Source: Zeugodacus cucurbitae | Lineage: Eukaryota > Arthropoda > Insecta > Diptera > Tephritidae | Reading direction: 5' to 3' | Length of the DNA stretch: 64,000 nucleotides | Assembly: GCF_028554725.1 (NCBI RefSeq) | Contig: NC_071671.1 | Location: forward strand, 24,365,501 to 24,429,500 | Shown: positions 21,116-34,260 of the stretch, piece after piece | How the letters are laid out: the number at the start of each line of letters is the position of its first letter | How positions within the stretch are numbered: the stretch's first letter is position 1 | Position numbers and translations under genes: made by a program | Notes under the pieces: model-generated | Seen by the model: the letters and a program-made list of their open reading frames with translations, nothing else | Databases searched by the model: none | What the model was told of the DNA's origin: nothing

Positions 21116-21699
21116 CCCTGTTGCTTGGAAGTGTGTTCTCCGGTACCACCAAAACCGTAATACTAAATGATCGAAATAACGACCAAATATTGAGTCTATT
21201 TAGAGCTGTATTTCTGGCGAAAAATTCATCTTGTTGTGAATTATTTTTGCGGGTTAAAAGGTGACTGATTGACTTCTCGATTCTGTCACGAGTACTTTTG
21301 AATTAAGTTTAGGTCAAATCCTAGGGAGTGAGAAACTCTGAAAAAGTAGACAGCTTGTTTTCTAATCATCCGGCAATATCAGGGCGAGACCGAGTATTCA
21401 TAGTAAGGTTTCCGAAGACTGAGAACAGTAGGTTCTTATTTTGAAGCCCAACTTAAAGTATCTATTACTTTCCATTAGAGTAGCGGTCAATGCTGACTAA
21501 TATTGTCAAACATTAGGTTAGAAAATTAGATAATCCTGATTTCATTAGCCACAATAAGTTCAAATACACATAAGGGTTAAATTTTTTCAATGCATTGCAA
21601 GCAGCGGAAAAGCCATATTTACCTTCTCAGCATTTCACCACTTTTTGAAACAAGAAATCAAAGCTGCGTCGTATAAATTAATTAACCCTCGCATAATCA
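21116..21699. other. No gene seen
   Basis: Sequence of intermediate composition between the SINE-like copies and the next island, with nothing recognised. Confidence 0.5.
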
Positions 21700-23422
21700 G
21701 TTATGTCAACGTCAACGTCGCACCACAGGCTGCAGTTTGATAAACGCGTTTGCAAAAGAATTTAACAAAACCCAAAAAAGAATGCTAAATTTTACACAAC
21801 ACTCGGTGCTTAGCAAAAGGCGGCGCGCTCTCGTGTTAAGGCACTCACTTTGTGTTCGTGTTCCCTTAGCGTTGTTCCAACGAAGTTACACGAGTACTCT
21901 CCGAATCAAATATCATGTGGAAGGGGTAACAACGCAGCAAGCTGCGGAAGAAAGCAAACAGTAAGTGCAGAAAGGAAGCGACGAAAAGCGACGTAGGTGG
22001 AAGCGGAAAACGATGATTTGTAGGAAGTATGCTAGTGTGGTAAGCGCCGCTATCGGCGAAAAGGTGAAAGAGGAGGTGATGAAGAGAGGTTTTGTGAGGC
22101 GAGCGAAGCAATGCTTACGTATGTGAGTGTGCGCTGTATTCGCTTCTGCCGATAAGCGCGCTTCGGCAGTTTGAGTTGCTGCGGGGAGTCAAATTGCCTG
22201 CGTGTGCATATATGTATAATTGCCCAAACAACCCAAAAAGCCACCCTCTTGCGCTGCCTGCCTGCTGCTTGCTGCTTGTTGACAATTTTCATATCAGGAA
22301 CGTTGCTGATTGCAACCCTAAAAAGTATTTGCTCGGCTTCAACATGGAAAAGCTCTCCCACGCACTACTGATTACCTTCGTGTGTCCTTCTGTCACATCA
22401 TATCGGTAGTGATAACGGTAGTTGCTGCTTGTGCGCTCTCACTGCAACTTAACTCCCATAACAACGACATTTCGCTCTGTCGCTGTAAACTCGCTACTCG
22501 CTTACGCGCTCTTCTCTTCGTACCCTTAAGCCTACAGACACACTTGCCGCGCGCAACGTTGCATTTGAGGGTGGTTTTGTTGCCGCGGCTAACTCCGCTT
22601 TGCGCTGCTCGCTGACTGTTGTTGTTACTGCCTTAACTGCGCATGTTCCACCTGCACAACAACAACAGTAACAACAAGCTTAGCAGTTTGTAAGCTTACA
22701 GCGTTCGTTAACACTGCTGTTGACAGCGCTGTCGGCGTCGACTGCGCTTGTTTTTTGTTTTTTTTTTTGCACTTTTCGCTTGGCTCGACAGGCTGTGCAT
22801 TTCGGAACAGCGGAGACCACCGTCCAGAAAAGTGCCAGCAACGTCGTCAAGCAGACGTAATAATTGTCGAGCAGCAAATTCGGTACACGCCAAAAAATTC
22901 TTCATCATCATCGGTACAACTAATAAGAGTTCTACAAATTTTAGAGCGAAAAGCAAATACGGAAAAAGTGCAAAAAGTAAATCAGAAAAAATAAAATTAA
23001 AAAAACGAAAAACAGTAACGTGCAAAAGCATACGTGCGATTGAAGAGGTTAGTAAAACAAAGCGTTGCGTGGTCAGTTGCTTTTTGTCAACAACAAAAAA
23101 AATTACATTAAACGTGTGCAAATAATCATTACCCAGCGGAAAGTACGAAATTTGAGCCAATAAATAAAAAAAATAAAATTCAAAAAAATCAAAAAATCAA
23201 CGTCAGCTCAGCAGGCCTTGAAAGTTTTGTCGCTTGTCTAAAACTGAAATTGAATTCAATTTGAATTACAGCAAAATATAACCAAAAAAGATAAAAAAAT
23301 AAGTTGAACGCTTGCAGTTTTCACTCCACAAAAAAAGCTGTTCAGTTTTCGCACAAAAGCCAACGACGTACATCAACAGTCAGTGAATACGCCAAAACAC
23401 AATTTTCGCTGCAAACAACACA
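21700..23422 (+). promoter_or_regulatory. G+C-richer island: candidate promoter and leader exon
   Basis: 21700-22640 is the most G+C-rich part (GCTCTC and GCGCGC-type motifs). From about 22640 the plus strand becomes leader-like, with CAACAACAACAGTAACAAC and AAAAAGTGCAAAAAGTAAAT. Possible donors are GAAGAG|GTTAGT (about 23048) and CAACACA|GTGAGTAG (23422/23423). Reading frames through it are Lys/Ser or Phe/Leu rich by composition and show no domain. This is the third such island upstream of the coding exon, all on the same strand. Function is inferred. Confidence 0.35.
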
Positions 23423-25836
23423 GTGAGTAGATATTTAGCGTTCAGCAGTCGAACTGCTTTAAAAAACAAAATCCAGCAGGAAAATTTTCTTAAATTCATT
23501 TTGTGTGTGTTAACTTGCGGCCGCAAAGCGTCTGTGGCATGCCCCCTTAAACACGGTGTGGAGAGCGAAAAGTGGTTGTTTGCAAAGCAAGTAATGAAAG
23601 TAGAAGAACTGCAGGAACATTTTTGTGATTTTCTATGCTTGTTTCTGAGTGTGTGTGTATAGCTCCCTTTTTGTTTGGCAAGGCGATACAATTTGTTGGA
23701 AGAGAGAGGAAAAGCGTGGAAAATCGCATATAGATAGCAAACAAGTTGCAAATATTAATTAAAATGCTATAATATAGTGCAATTTACTAAAGCTATTGAA
23801 ACGGAGTGAAGGAAAGGAAATGGCGAAAAATGCCGAAAATGTCAGAAAAGAAATGTTGCCAGTTGGCGAAAAATAAAGAAAATTTGTTATTAAATTTAAA
23901 AATAAATTACAAAAGGATAATTTTAAAAGAATATAAATATACTAAATTATTGAAATTGTATTAATAAAATATAAAATAAAAATAGTAAAATAAATAAGAA
24001 ATAGTTAAAGTAAAAATATATAAAAATAAAAAGTAGAAAGCAAAAAAAAAAACTCATATTAAATATATAAAAAAATGCATAACAAAAAATTAATATAAAA
24101 ATAAATAATAATAAAATATTAAAAAGGAAATAATAATAAAAAAATATTATATAACAAAAAATGAATCTGATAAGTATTAAAAATTCATTTCTTTATTTTA
24201 TTTTTAACAATCGGTAAATAATTCTTAAAAATTACAGGATATGTTTTTGTATTTCTCAGAATAAAAAACTAGAAACCTTTTCTATAAAAACGAAAAAAAT
24301 ATTGAGCAAACATTAAAAAAAATTATAATAAAAAGTATTTAATATAAAAATTTAAAAAAGGTTTTAATACAATAATCAGTTTTTGTTTTTTATTATAATA
24401 CAAAAATAATATAAAAATATAAATTACTCTACATTTTGGAGCATGATTCAAAACAAAAAAATGCAATAACATAGTTATCAAAAATAAAAAGAAAATGTAT
24501 AATAATATCAAAACTCAAAAATAAATAACAAACAATACAAACTCCTGAAAAAAGAAAAATCAAAAATAATATATACTCTTGGTTAAAAATAATAAAATAA
24601 ACTTTCCATTTAGCATTTATCAACTGAGACAAATATTATAACTAGTGTATCAATATTTCTTTAAAAACGACACAAAATTACTATTAACATATCATAAATA
24701 ACATTTATTTATTTATAACAAAACAATGTTTTTCGAATTTGAAAAATTTAATAAGTTTTGTAAATCACTTATCAATGACCAAATCCTCAAATTCCTTCTA
24801 ATTTTAAGTATTATTAACGATGAATTTCGGAATAAACTTTTAATGCAAAAATGTTGTTAACTATTAACATTAAATTGTGATACGAAGCAAGTGTTAAAAA
24901 ATATTTTGAAATAATATTAATTAAATAAAAGGTTTTTACAACAAAGTAATGCCGAAATTGAAATATTCTGCAATATAACAAACTTCAAATTTGAATTTTT
25001 TGTTGCAGTTTTTTCCAATAAAAATGAATATAAAAATATTTAATATTATATATTGGTTTAATTTATATTTTTTTTAAGTTCTATGCTCAGACAATATTTC
25101 CAACAACCAATTAAAATTTTTCTCAAATAACATTCATATAAATCTAATGTATTACAATTTTTTAAAAGAAGATTGTGTATGAATAACACTAAAAGTTATG
25201 ATAACGATGAAATATTTTCAATAACAATAACTGTAAACTAAAATATAGTAATACAAGTTTGAAGTCTAAATAATCATACAGTGTGGTTTGGAATAATCAT
25301 ACATTTCGAAAATAAAAAAATAAATATTGTCTTTAAAAATGTATTTAGTCTGAGTCTAGAAATATTTATTTATTTTATAATTAATTTCACCATTGCTCGA
25401 CTTATAAAACAATCTTTTGTACATTACATAAAAAAGGTGCAAAATAAATTCTAAAAATAATTTAATTTTAATTAATATATATGTAAATTAATATTAATAT
25501 AATAGTACAATTTTATGAAGAGTTACGGACTTCTTAAATGTATTACGAAAATGTGTTATTGCTTTTACGTTGAATTTTTTGTAAATTTTAATATTTGAAT
25601 TATAATCATTGTTATCATGAATTATAACGTAAAATTTAGGTCATTCATTATTTAACATTTTTTTCTTAAAATCTTCTATTAATAGAAAATCTTTCACGCT
25701 TTAACTTTGCTAAAAAATTAATTAACACAAAAATAATTATATATAATTTGAGCACAATAATTTACTTTTTTTTATTTTAAACTACTTATAGCGTTTATTT
25801 TACCGTTATCCATATTCTATCATATCGATATTTATA
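23423..25836. repeat. Mostly A-rich low-complexity block
   Basis: After about 450 bp of ordinary sequence, 23870-24640 is almost pure A/T with strong excess of A on the plus strand; the rest to 25830 is A+T-rich. No gene is present. Confidence 0.6.
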
Positions 25837-27044
25837 ACAAGTAAGGAAGGGCTAAGTTCGGGTGTAACCGAACATTTTATACTCTCGCAATTTATTTATT
25901 TAACTTTATTTATATTATATAATACACAATTTGACCCACATATTCGTCATATATATTGTATAAAGTCCATTGAAAGTTGGAAACCATAATATTATGTTAG
26001 AAGCACCGAGGTCCTCATATTCGATACATGGGGCCTTGAAAACCTATGGTCCGATTTCATCGATTTTTAGATATGGGGTGCCACGCTATAAATACAGTAT
26101 TTGTGCAAAGTTTTGCACCGATATCTTCACTAGTGCTTACTATATATATTGTAAAGTAAACGATTCAGATCATCTTCTAAGTTCTGGTATATAGGAAGTA
26201 AGCGTGGTTGTGAAGCGATTTGGCCAATTATTGGGAGGTAAGGAAACTATTACAAACCAAGTTTCATTGAAATCGGTCGAGTAGTTCCTGAGATATGGTT
26301 TTTGACCCATAAGTGGGCGACGCCACGCCCATTTTCCATTTTGTACAAAAATCTGAGTGCAGCTTTCATCTGCCATTTCTTATGTGAAATTTAGTGTTTC
26401 TGACGTTTTTCCTTAGTGAGTTAACCCACTTTTAGTAATTTTCAACCTAACTTTTGTATGGGAGGTGGGCGTGGTTATGATCCGATTTCTTTCATTTTTG
26501 GACTGTATTAGGAAGTGGCTAAAAAAACGACTGCAGAAAGTTTGGTTTATATAGCTCTATTGGTTTGCGAGATATATACAAAAAACCTATTTGGGGGCGG
26601 GGCCACGCCCACTTCCCCAAAAAGATTACATTCAAATATGCCTCTTCATAGTGCGATCCTGCATACCAAATTTTATTTCCATAGCTTTATTTATGGCTTA
26701 GTTATGGCCCTTTATGTGTTTTCGGTTTTCGCCATTTTGTAGGCGTGGCTGTGGTCCGATTTTGCTCATTTTCGAAAGCAACCTTCCTGTGGTGCCAAGA
26801 AATAAGTGTGCCAAGTTTCATCAGGATATCTTAATATATCTTAATTTTTACTCAAGTTACAGCTTGCACAGACGGACGGACGGACGGACAGACAGACATT
26901 CGGATTTAAACTCCACTCTTCACCCTGACCACTTTGGTATATATAACCCTATTTCTAACTCGTTAAGTTTTTGGTGTTACAAACAACCGTTATGTGAACA
27001 AAACTATAATACTCTCTTTAGCAACATTTGTTGCGAGAGTATAA
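25837..27044 (+). mobile_element. Family C repeat, copy C3 (DINE/Helentron-like, best preserved, about 1.2 kb)
   Basis: The left hairpin GTTCGGGTGTAACCGAAC is at 25856-25873. The left sub-terminal repeat TTATACTCTCGCAA (25877-25890) has an exact inverted copy TTGCGAGAGTATAA at 27031-27044. The right end folds as ATACTCTC/GAGAGTAT plus GCAAC/GTTGC (27009-27042). A CGGACGGACGGACAGACAG core lies at about 26873-26893. There is no target-site duplication and no coding capacity. Sub-terminal inverted repeats, a 3' hairpin and an internal short tandem repeat are the features of Drosophila DINE-1/Helentron-type non-autonomous elements; the class assignment is by structure only. Confidence 0.75.
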
Positions 27045-29970
27045 AAACGGTTTGTTTCTTAACTACGTTTCGCAGGCCGCAACACCTCTTCTACTTTCAC
27101 GCACACACTCTATTCTTTATTCGCACGTAGGGCTGTCTCAACTGCCCAAAAAAGGTCTTCGAAAACCCTTTGCTACACAACCTCTTATAGAAAAAAGCCT
27201 CCCAGCAATCATTCATTTAAGCTCGAGTTACATTACAAAACTTCATCATGCATGCAAGTCCTCAAGCCATCAATGTTGTTGAATTAACCCACAAACATAT
27301 AAACTGTTATCCAGTATTCCTCAAATACTCTTCAGTTCTTTTTGCCTTCCTATAGATAGATATATGTACTTATGTATTATGTTGTCTATGCATTTGGTAA
27401 CAACACCCACACTCTTTTTATACTCCATTCTTTACATGAAATCCACAAACTATCCATCATCCATCAATCCTCTCTATGCATTCTCCTTCGTTTCTAATCA
27501 CTTTTCTGTTGCTTGTTTGTCTCGCTATTCGCGCTGATTTCACTACCCCCAAGCCATGATGCACCGCTCTATCGACGAAGCCCAATTACACCCACTTTTG
27601 CTTGCTTTCAATTCGAAATGCTTTCACCTCTTCTCGCACCTCAACTACCCGTTAATAACTGTGCTTTTCTCTCCCCTTTCTTGCCACTCTTGCTTATTAT
27701 TTGCTTTGTAGCATTTCCATCATTTTCCGCCTATCTGAAGTTATTACTTTTTTACTAGTTTATTTATTTTAGTGCGTTGTATCCCCCTTTTTATGTTGTA
27801 AGCCCCGCATGTCTTGTGTACCACCCCGCGCATCATTGAAGGGTGGTTTCTGTGTCTGCTTCGGTTTGTTGTTTTCACCACCCTCCCTCCAACTGTTAAT
27901 ATTTGGTGTACCTCTCTTGTGCATTTTCATCGCGCTTTTCGTTTTTGCCATGCTTTTGTCGTCGTCTAGGCAATGTTTTTCTTTCATTTACTTCGTAATT
28001 ATCGTCTGCTTTTGCTATGTGTTCGGCCACTTGAATGTTGCCTGATTGCTTCAAAACATATATTTCATTTTGCTGTGTAGCGCTTTTCCTTTGGCTTTTC
28101 CGTGGGCGTCGTAGGTGAGTGGAAAATGCTTGTTTTTTCGTTGGGAAATTGAAGTGGATTCTCTTCAATGTTTTACCTTGAGCTGTGTAGGGAAATTCGT
28201 TGACCTGGAATACGAAATATGGGTATTTTCAGAAAGTTCGAATCCTAATGTATCTTTAAAACCAACTTAATTCAGTTTAAATCTGTTCATATTTATAAAC
28301 GCTTTGGTTATATAGATACGTCAGCGCATTTTAGATGTCTCTATGAACCCATAAGTTACTAATAAAGATAACTACGTTCAAGATTTTAATGAGGTACAGA
28401 CGAACGATAAAGCACGCAGAGACCCGGCCTTTGAAAGGCATATCTATCAGTTTCCTTTGTAGATAGGATTGTTTAGACTGTGGTCTCAGATTCAATCATG
28501 ACTTTTATAAATTAATTACTGATCTGATGTTGCCGCGGAATACTTTTCCTGGGATATTTGTGATCTCAGCTTAAAGCTGATCATTTTTCGATGTATTTTT
28601 GATCCGTTGTTTCAAGGAGGTAAATTTTCGGAGGCGCCTTTGATTCATATTGAAACATGTGTCAGCCCTACAGATATTTTCGTTAGGATGTTGCAATGTA
28701 ATCCATATTCTGGGACTCCTGTGGCTGACTGAGACTGTAGACTCCTATGGACCATACCTTTAGAAGAGACATTTTAGGTGTTACAAAGGAATTTAATTTC
28801 TGGAACCTCGTGTGATCCCAACTGGGATTTCTTTCAAACTCGGTTAAAGATCTTACTCTCTATTTAGGTCAGTCAGTTGAATTCTTTTGTACTCCTTGCG
28901 GTCACAAACTTTCCATATTTGATCTTATTCAAATAATAACCTAAAATTTTGTTGATGGAAAGACAATAAAGAACTATAACCATATTTCACTTTAATACGA
29001 AACTTTTAATATTTTAAATCTCTAGTAATCAAAAACAAAAACGTAAAAGTTTAGAAATATAAAATTAAATTTATTTTTTAATCTTAGTGACTTTAATTTT
29101 TTCGAAAACAAAATTGTCCGTTGAAAATTTTTACATTAAACAAATTACACAATTTTCTACAGAATTCAATACAAACATGTGTACTGAAAAGTGAGTTCAA
29201 CAATTTAATTGTATTATTTAATTCATTTTGTTGCTTCTTTTTGTAAGAGAAGGTATTATCAGAGATTATTTCAGTGGAGTTCCTGTAATGGATGACAGCG
29301 TAATTTATGTGTTTCTATTAATATGATCGAGATCTATAGATACCGCACTAACTGCTTTTATAGATCCTGAGTTTCAGAAGATCCAAACTGTATTTATCCA
29401 TGTATTGTATGTAGTCAGTTCTAGGCTCCGGCAGGGCTCTTATGCCTTAAAAATTGCAGCTTACCCCTATTATTGAGTGAGCTTCAACTAGTAATTTTTG
29501 GAATGCTTTTTGCAGTCCACTTTGTCCGTGAATTCTTGGTTCCACGATCCGCTGAAGACCACAGTTCTGCCATTTGTGTGAATGAAGTTGTTTTGGTTCG
29601 AGCAAATCTTGTAGACTATAGTTTCGGGTTGTTCTTAACTAAATTTTAGTCTATAGATATTTCTTCTTCGACGAACTTCTGGTTTGTATAGTTGCTTAAG
29701 CTTTGGGTTGGTTAACGTCTGCTCGTATTGGATTGCATAATCGAAGAATCATATTTTATAAGGTCTTAGAATATATTTGAGGCTCAGTCTATTTTCGAGT
29801 CCGTATTTATAGAGCGGGTATATGAATTGACTAATAACCGGTAATGTCCGGTTTCTCTTATACGAGACTTTATTAACGTTTTACTATTTTTTTTCAAAAT
29901 TATTATTCTTAATAACAAAAGTATTAGCAGGATATGGCAATAGTAAGACATAATAAAATGTAATAAAAAT
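27045..29970. other. No gene seen
   Basis: 27050-28200 is pyrimidine-rich on the plus strand; 28200-29970 is ordinary intergenic or intronic sequence. Short open frames at 27513-28168 on both strands have no domain and were not accepted. Confidence 0.5.
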
Positions 29971-29974
29971 ATTT

Positions 29975-30060
29975 TTTTTCTCTCTTTCATGCTCTCTTTC
30001 TCTCTTCTTCATGGCAACGACGTACTTGCGCAAAACAGCTGATTCGAATAAGCAAACAAC
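29975..30060 (+). promoter_or_regulatory. Candidate core promoter region of the coding exon
   Basis: A pyrimidine/GAGA-type tract (TCTCTCTTTC, GCTCTCTTTCTCTC; 29979-30008) is followed by AACAGCTGAT at 30034-30043, which fits the Drosophila core-promoter E-box motif (Ohler motif 5). Leader-like sequence begins immediately downstream. No TATA box is visible. The exact start is not determined. Confidence 0.4.
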
Positions 30061-30651
30061 GGTGGCACTAGCTAACAACAGCAAGCAAACCAATACCAGA
30101 TACCAACCGACCTGTTATACTAACGACAAAAGCGTACGCGACAAGCAAAAGAACCAAGTGCTGAAATTGCATGTAAAAACGTAGACAACGAAGTAGAAGA
30201 CGCTCAGAAAAGCAGTTGGAATAAACCGAAGATCTCGCATATAAAAGTGGAAAATTTCGTGTGTGAAATATTTTCAGAAATTTAAAGAAAAGCAAGCGTT
30301 GCCAAAATAAGTGCACGCTGCGCCAGAAAGAAGAAAGCAAAGCCACAAAGAAGCAGAATCAGCAACGCCAGCTTCTTTATCCAGTAAAGAGTGGAAGCTC
30401 GATAGCCAAACATTTAGGCCGTCAGCCAGTGAGGATTATAAAGCTAAAGCCAATTAATCCCTTTGCTTAAGCCGCGCCGCATCTCGCGCAGCGTCTACCC
30501 TCGACAACTCTCTAGTACTTTTCGCAGTCGCGTTGTATCGCGTTCAGCAGTAGCGCTGGAATACTTTATTTCACCCCCCGGTCCAATAAACGTCGCCAAA
30601 ATAATTCACCAACAAACCATCACCGACATCAACTTCGCAACGGCGACCACA
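30050..30651 (+). other. Probable 5' untranslated region of the coding first exon
   Basis: About 600 nt of plus-strand A-rich leader-like sequence (AAGCAAACAACGG, AAAGAAAAGCAAGCG, AAGAAGAAAGCAAAGCC) lie between the promoter-like region and the start codon. The frame of the downstream coding exon is open without an ATG from 30448. Whether an upstream splice acceptor also joins the other first exons here cannot be decided. Confidence 0.45.
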
Positions 30652-30792
30652 ATGCCATATAACGGCGCCAGCAATGGCAGCGGTGGTGGCGGCGGCGGAG
30701 GTGGTGGCGGTATAAGTGATGGACCGCAAAATAAGAAGATACGCACCGGTGTACAACAGCCGGGCGAAGCGGATGCACATCTGCATGCAAGG
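30652..30792 (+). CDS. First coding exon of an unidentified host gene (47 residues, partial)
   Basis: The ATG has a good fly context (CCACAATG) and opens a 47-codon exon. It consists of MPYNGASNGS, a run of ten Gly (residues 11-20), then ISDGPQNKKIRTGVQQPGE and DAHLHAR, ending at the strong donor AGG|GTAAGTGC (30792/30793), phase 0. The basic KKIRTG after a Gly-rich N-terminus could act as a nuclear localisation signal. It is vaguely like N-termini of hnRNP L-type RNA-binding proteins (Drosophila smooth), but I cannot confirm this and give no name. No next exon was found to the right edge, implying a first intron longer than 33 kb. A purely compositional ORF is less likely given the start context, the donor and the preceding leader. 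Confidence 0.6.
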
Positions 30793-33725
30793 GTAAGTGC
30801 TAGAAAAGTATTTTATATACAAATTTAAGTGTTATAAGTAAGGAAAGAAAAGCAAAAGAAAAAATTAACGGTAAAAATTTCCAAATATTATTTTTTTGCA
30901 TAATTTCTGCTTTATAATTTCATTTACTACGCATATTTCCTCTCCAAATTGTTCTATATTATTGTTGTCAACAAAAAGTTGCCGAGTTTTCACCTTATTG
31001 CCATTCTAAAATTGTCGAAATAGTTTTGCAAATGGCGTTTGTCAGCGCACAAAGATTACAAAAACAACAAACAAACTAATGACAACAACAAACATTTACC
31101 GTTTGCTATTTTCGCCGGCGTTTTTGGCGTGTTGAAGTTGTTTTTCCTGTTCCACACAACTGATAATAGCATGCCGTTGTCTGCTTTTAGGGGTTGTTAA
31201 AAATCGATTTTCAGCTGTTCGACAATTTCGTGCATACAATAAACGCTGATAGCGTTAGCGTAATGAAAAAATATTTGCTGATAATATTTTATTTGTGCGC
31301 AATAAGAATATTTTGTACTACGAAAATGCGCCTAATTGTATGCTAGTTGTTGATAAGCAGTGTTGTTGTTGCAAAAAATATTGCTGAATAATAATAGATA
31401 ACAGATAACAATAGATAAGCGGCAATATACATTTGTTTGGTAGAGAATAGTGTTATTTTGCGCTAAGCGCCTAAATGTATGCTTGTATTAAAGTAAATAA
31501 GTGTCTAAAAAATTTATACAATTTGATTTTTTTAAGCATAATTCATTTGAATTTGCTGTTTAGTGAATGCGCTTAAAAGCATACAAACAATTTAAAAAAT
31601 ACCGTTATGTGCATTTTTTTGCATTTTCATAATTTTAAAGTTCGATAAAATCTTCGTTACAAGCTGGCAACACTGTCAAACAATTTAAAATTCGCCAACT
31701 AATGGCCACACAGCATTGTTTTTCTGTATATATGTAAGCATAAATTCGCACTCACAGCTAGCACGCCAACAAGTATGCAATGCTCTCACAACAAACATAA
31801 GCCAAATTATGCTGAGCTGTGGCGCATATGGCGAAATTCACAACGAAATACATATATATTGATGTACAAATAAGTATGTGTAGCAACATAAGTATATATT
31901 TATGACATAGCCTACTTTTAGGCGCATAACCATGCACAGCGCTTAGCGTAGTGTTACACAAATGCCTCCGGTTCAACTTAAATGCGTCGTCTAACGAGCA
32001 TAATCTTTTTATATGTATATACTTACTTATCTTACACAAGCCATAGCTACAACATCTATGTAAGTCGGAGCTGGCTCTTCATTCTTTGCCCAGCACTCAA
32101 GTAGGTGCTTCGCTCTGCTCGTTAATGTCTTAGCAAATGCTCTTAATTTGACGTTTTGCCTCTTCACTGTCTGCTTCTGCGGCTGTGTGTGTAGCATACA
32201 TCTAGGCTGAAAACAGACTGTTGCATACTTTTAGTTGTCGCTGTGCAATGAATATGCTTTTGCTGTTCGGGGGATGCTGTTGCTGAGTGTGTAAAACATT
32301 TTACTCGCGCAACATTTACACTCAAAATCCATCGCACTCACTCACTCATTCGGCGTGGCGCGCTCAGCACCATGCACTGTTCGTGTTGAAGAGCAATCGT
32401 TTAATTCGTGTTTCCTTTGCTTTTTTAAAACTTTTTGCTTTTTTTCTTTTGCCAAGCATACCTTTAGGCGGTGCACTTGTCGGCAGCTTGTGTGAGCGCA
32501 TATCCATATCGTGTGTGCGCGCCTAACAGTATGCCATCTAATCTACACATGGGCGGTTGTTTAGTAGCCCCGCATCTTGTTGTTATGGATATGTTGTCGA
32601 AATAAAAGGCACGTATGTGAATGTGGGCAGTTTGTAGGCGTAGCGCGTGCTTTTTTGGCATTTGCACTACATACTTACACATTGGGACCATTCTTCAACA
32701 CTTTCTTGTAGAATACTTGTAGGCGCTTATGGTCGTTTGTTATGCGTAGACACGCGTCAAAGGCGGCACAACGTTTTCGCCAAGGCATTTACATACATTT
32801 TAAGATGCTTAAAGGCTCGACGAGTGTGGGTGTAAGTATAAGTATCTTTTATGTGTGGTTAAAGACAGTGGATTTTCTTGTTTTCTTCTCGCCTGTCAAC
32901 TAAGTCACATCCTTTTGCTTGGTTTATTATTTTCTCTTGTCACATAAATACTGACAAACATACAAAGGCAGCTCTTGTGTCTGTTTGCTGGCGATAAGCG
33001 TCCGCTCGTCCTTGCTATTATGTGGCATTTAGCGGATATTAGACTGAAGGAGTAGTCCTTGATTTTGATATTTCACTTTGCTGCTTTGTCTTCCAATACA
33101 TATACTTATATAATAGCATATACATAGATACTTCTGCATTATTTGATAGTATAAATGTTTGTATCTCTTTTTCTATATGAATCCCCTATCTTTCTCGTCT
33201 TTTTTGTCATTTCTTTCTATTTGCACATTTTCTAAGTCTCTGTCATTTGTTTCCATTTTATTGCGCTTTTATACGAATTTATGTGCGTTTTTGTTGTCCT
33301 CCAGGGTATAATAACTTTTCTTTTTACGCGCCTAAAAATTCATTCAAGTCATCAATGGTTTACTCAAGAAACGTTATCTGGATTTTATCAAAGCAACGGA
33401 AGTACCACGTAATTGATTCATTATCCACACACATTTCGCTTAAGCTATTTGTAGTGATAGCCATTTATAGCCATTTTGTGTTATTGTTATGTGATAGTCG
33501 AAAATTTTCTTCTGAAATGCTTTGAAAAAATTACCATTTGGTTATAAAATTCATTTCATAAAATTCGTGATTAAATAAAGCATTTTTTATATCAAAAAAG
33601 TGTTTAGTTGCTAATTTATTCCTCAACAACTTTGTTTCCAAATTTCGCAGAATATTCGAAATTTTCGAAAACTACATTTTTAATTTAAAACATGATCAGA
33701 ATGCTTTTGAAATGAATTATTGCGG
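30793..33725 (+). other. Intron-like sequence, no gene seen
   Basis: Begins with the donor of the coding exon. 31700-33000 is somewhat G+C-richer, with repeated GTGTGCG and TACATACTTA text, and may hold regulatory DNA. No ORF with a recognisable domain was seen on either strand. Confidence 0.5.
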
Positions 33726-34260
33726 TCTCATGTGGTACTAAACAGCTGAAATATATATATTCGAAATTTCGAAAACTGCATTTTTAGTTCAAAACATGGT
33801 CGAAATTCAGTTTTCAGCCAAGTTAAGCTTCCAAAACAATTTGGCGTGCTATGTGATATTAAACAACTGCAGTATTTTAAAAAGAAATTTTTATTTTCGA
33901 AAACTGCATTTTTCATCAAGTTCAATCTTTTATATCTATTTATAGTTATCGTAAAGAGCTGACATTTTTTTTTCTAGATTTTCGAAAAGTTGCGAAATTT
34001 TCAAAACCTTTTAGTCATCAAAATACAGTTTTTGACCAAGTTAATGTTTTTACAACTGATTATTGTGACCTCATGTGATCCTGACCACTGTAATACTTTG
34101 TTTCTGTATTTTCGAAAAGTTTCGAAATTTTCAAAAACTACATATTTGGCGTGAATCAAGGACAAAACTTGATATTTAGCCGTGTTGGTGCTTTTAAACA
34201 GATTATTGTGGCCTCGTGTGTTCCTAAACAGCTGAAATAATATTTTTGGAATTTTCAAAG
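33640..34260. repeat. Diverged tandem array, unit about 110-145 bp
   Basis: A composite unit (TTCGAAATTTTCGAAAACT, then CAAAACATGGTC, CCAAGTTAATGCTTTT, ATTATTGTGGCCTCATGTG, CCTAAACAGCTGAAATA) recurs with anchor positions at 33727, 33849, 34070 and 34213, plus a damaged unit near 33950. It is old, judging by the divergence. No coding capacity. Confidence 0.65.

Noticed and set aside
22708..23160. 150-codon minus-strand and 125-codon plus-strand overlapping frames
   Set aside because: Both arise in leader-like, low-complexity DNA (Phe/Leu versus Lys/Ser). Mutually overlapping with no recognisable motif.
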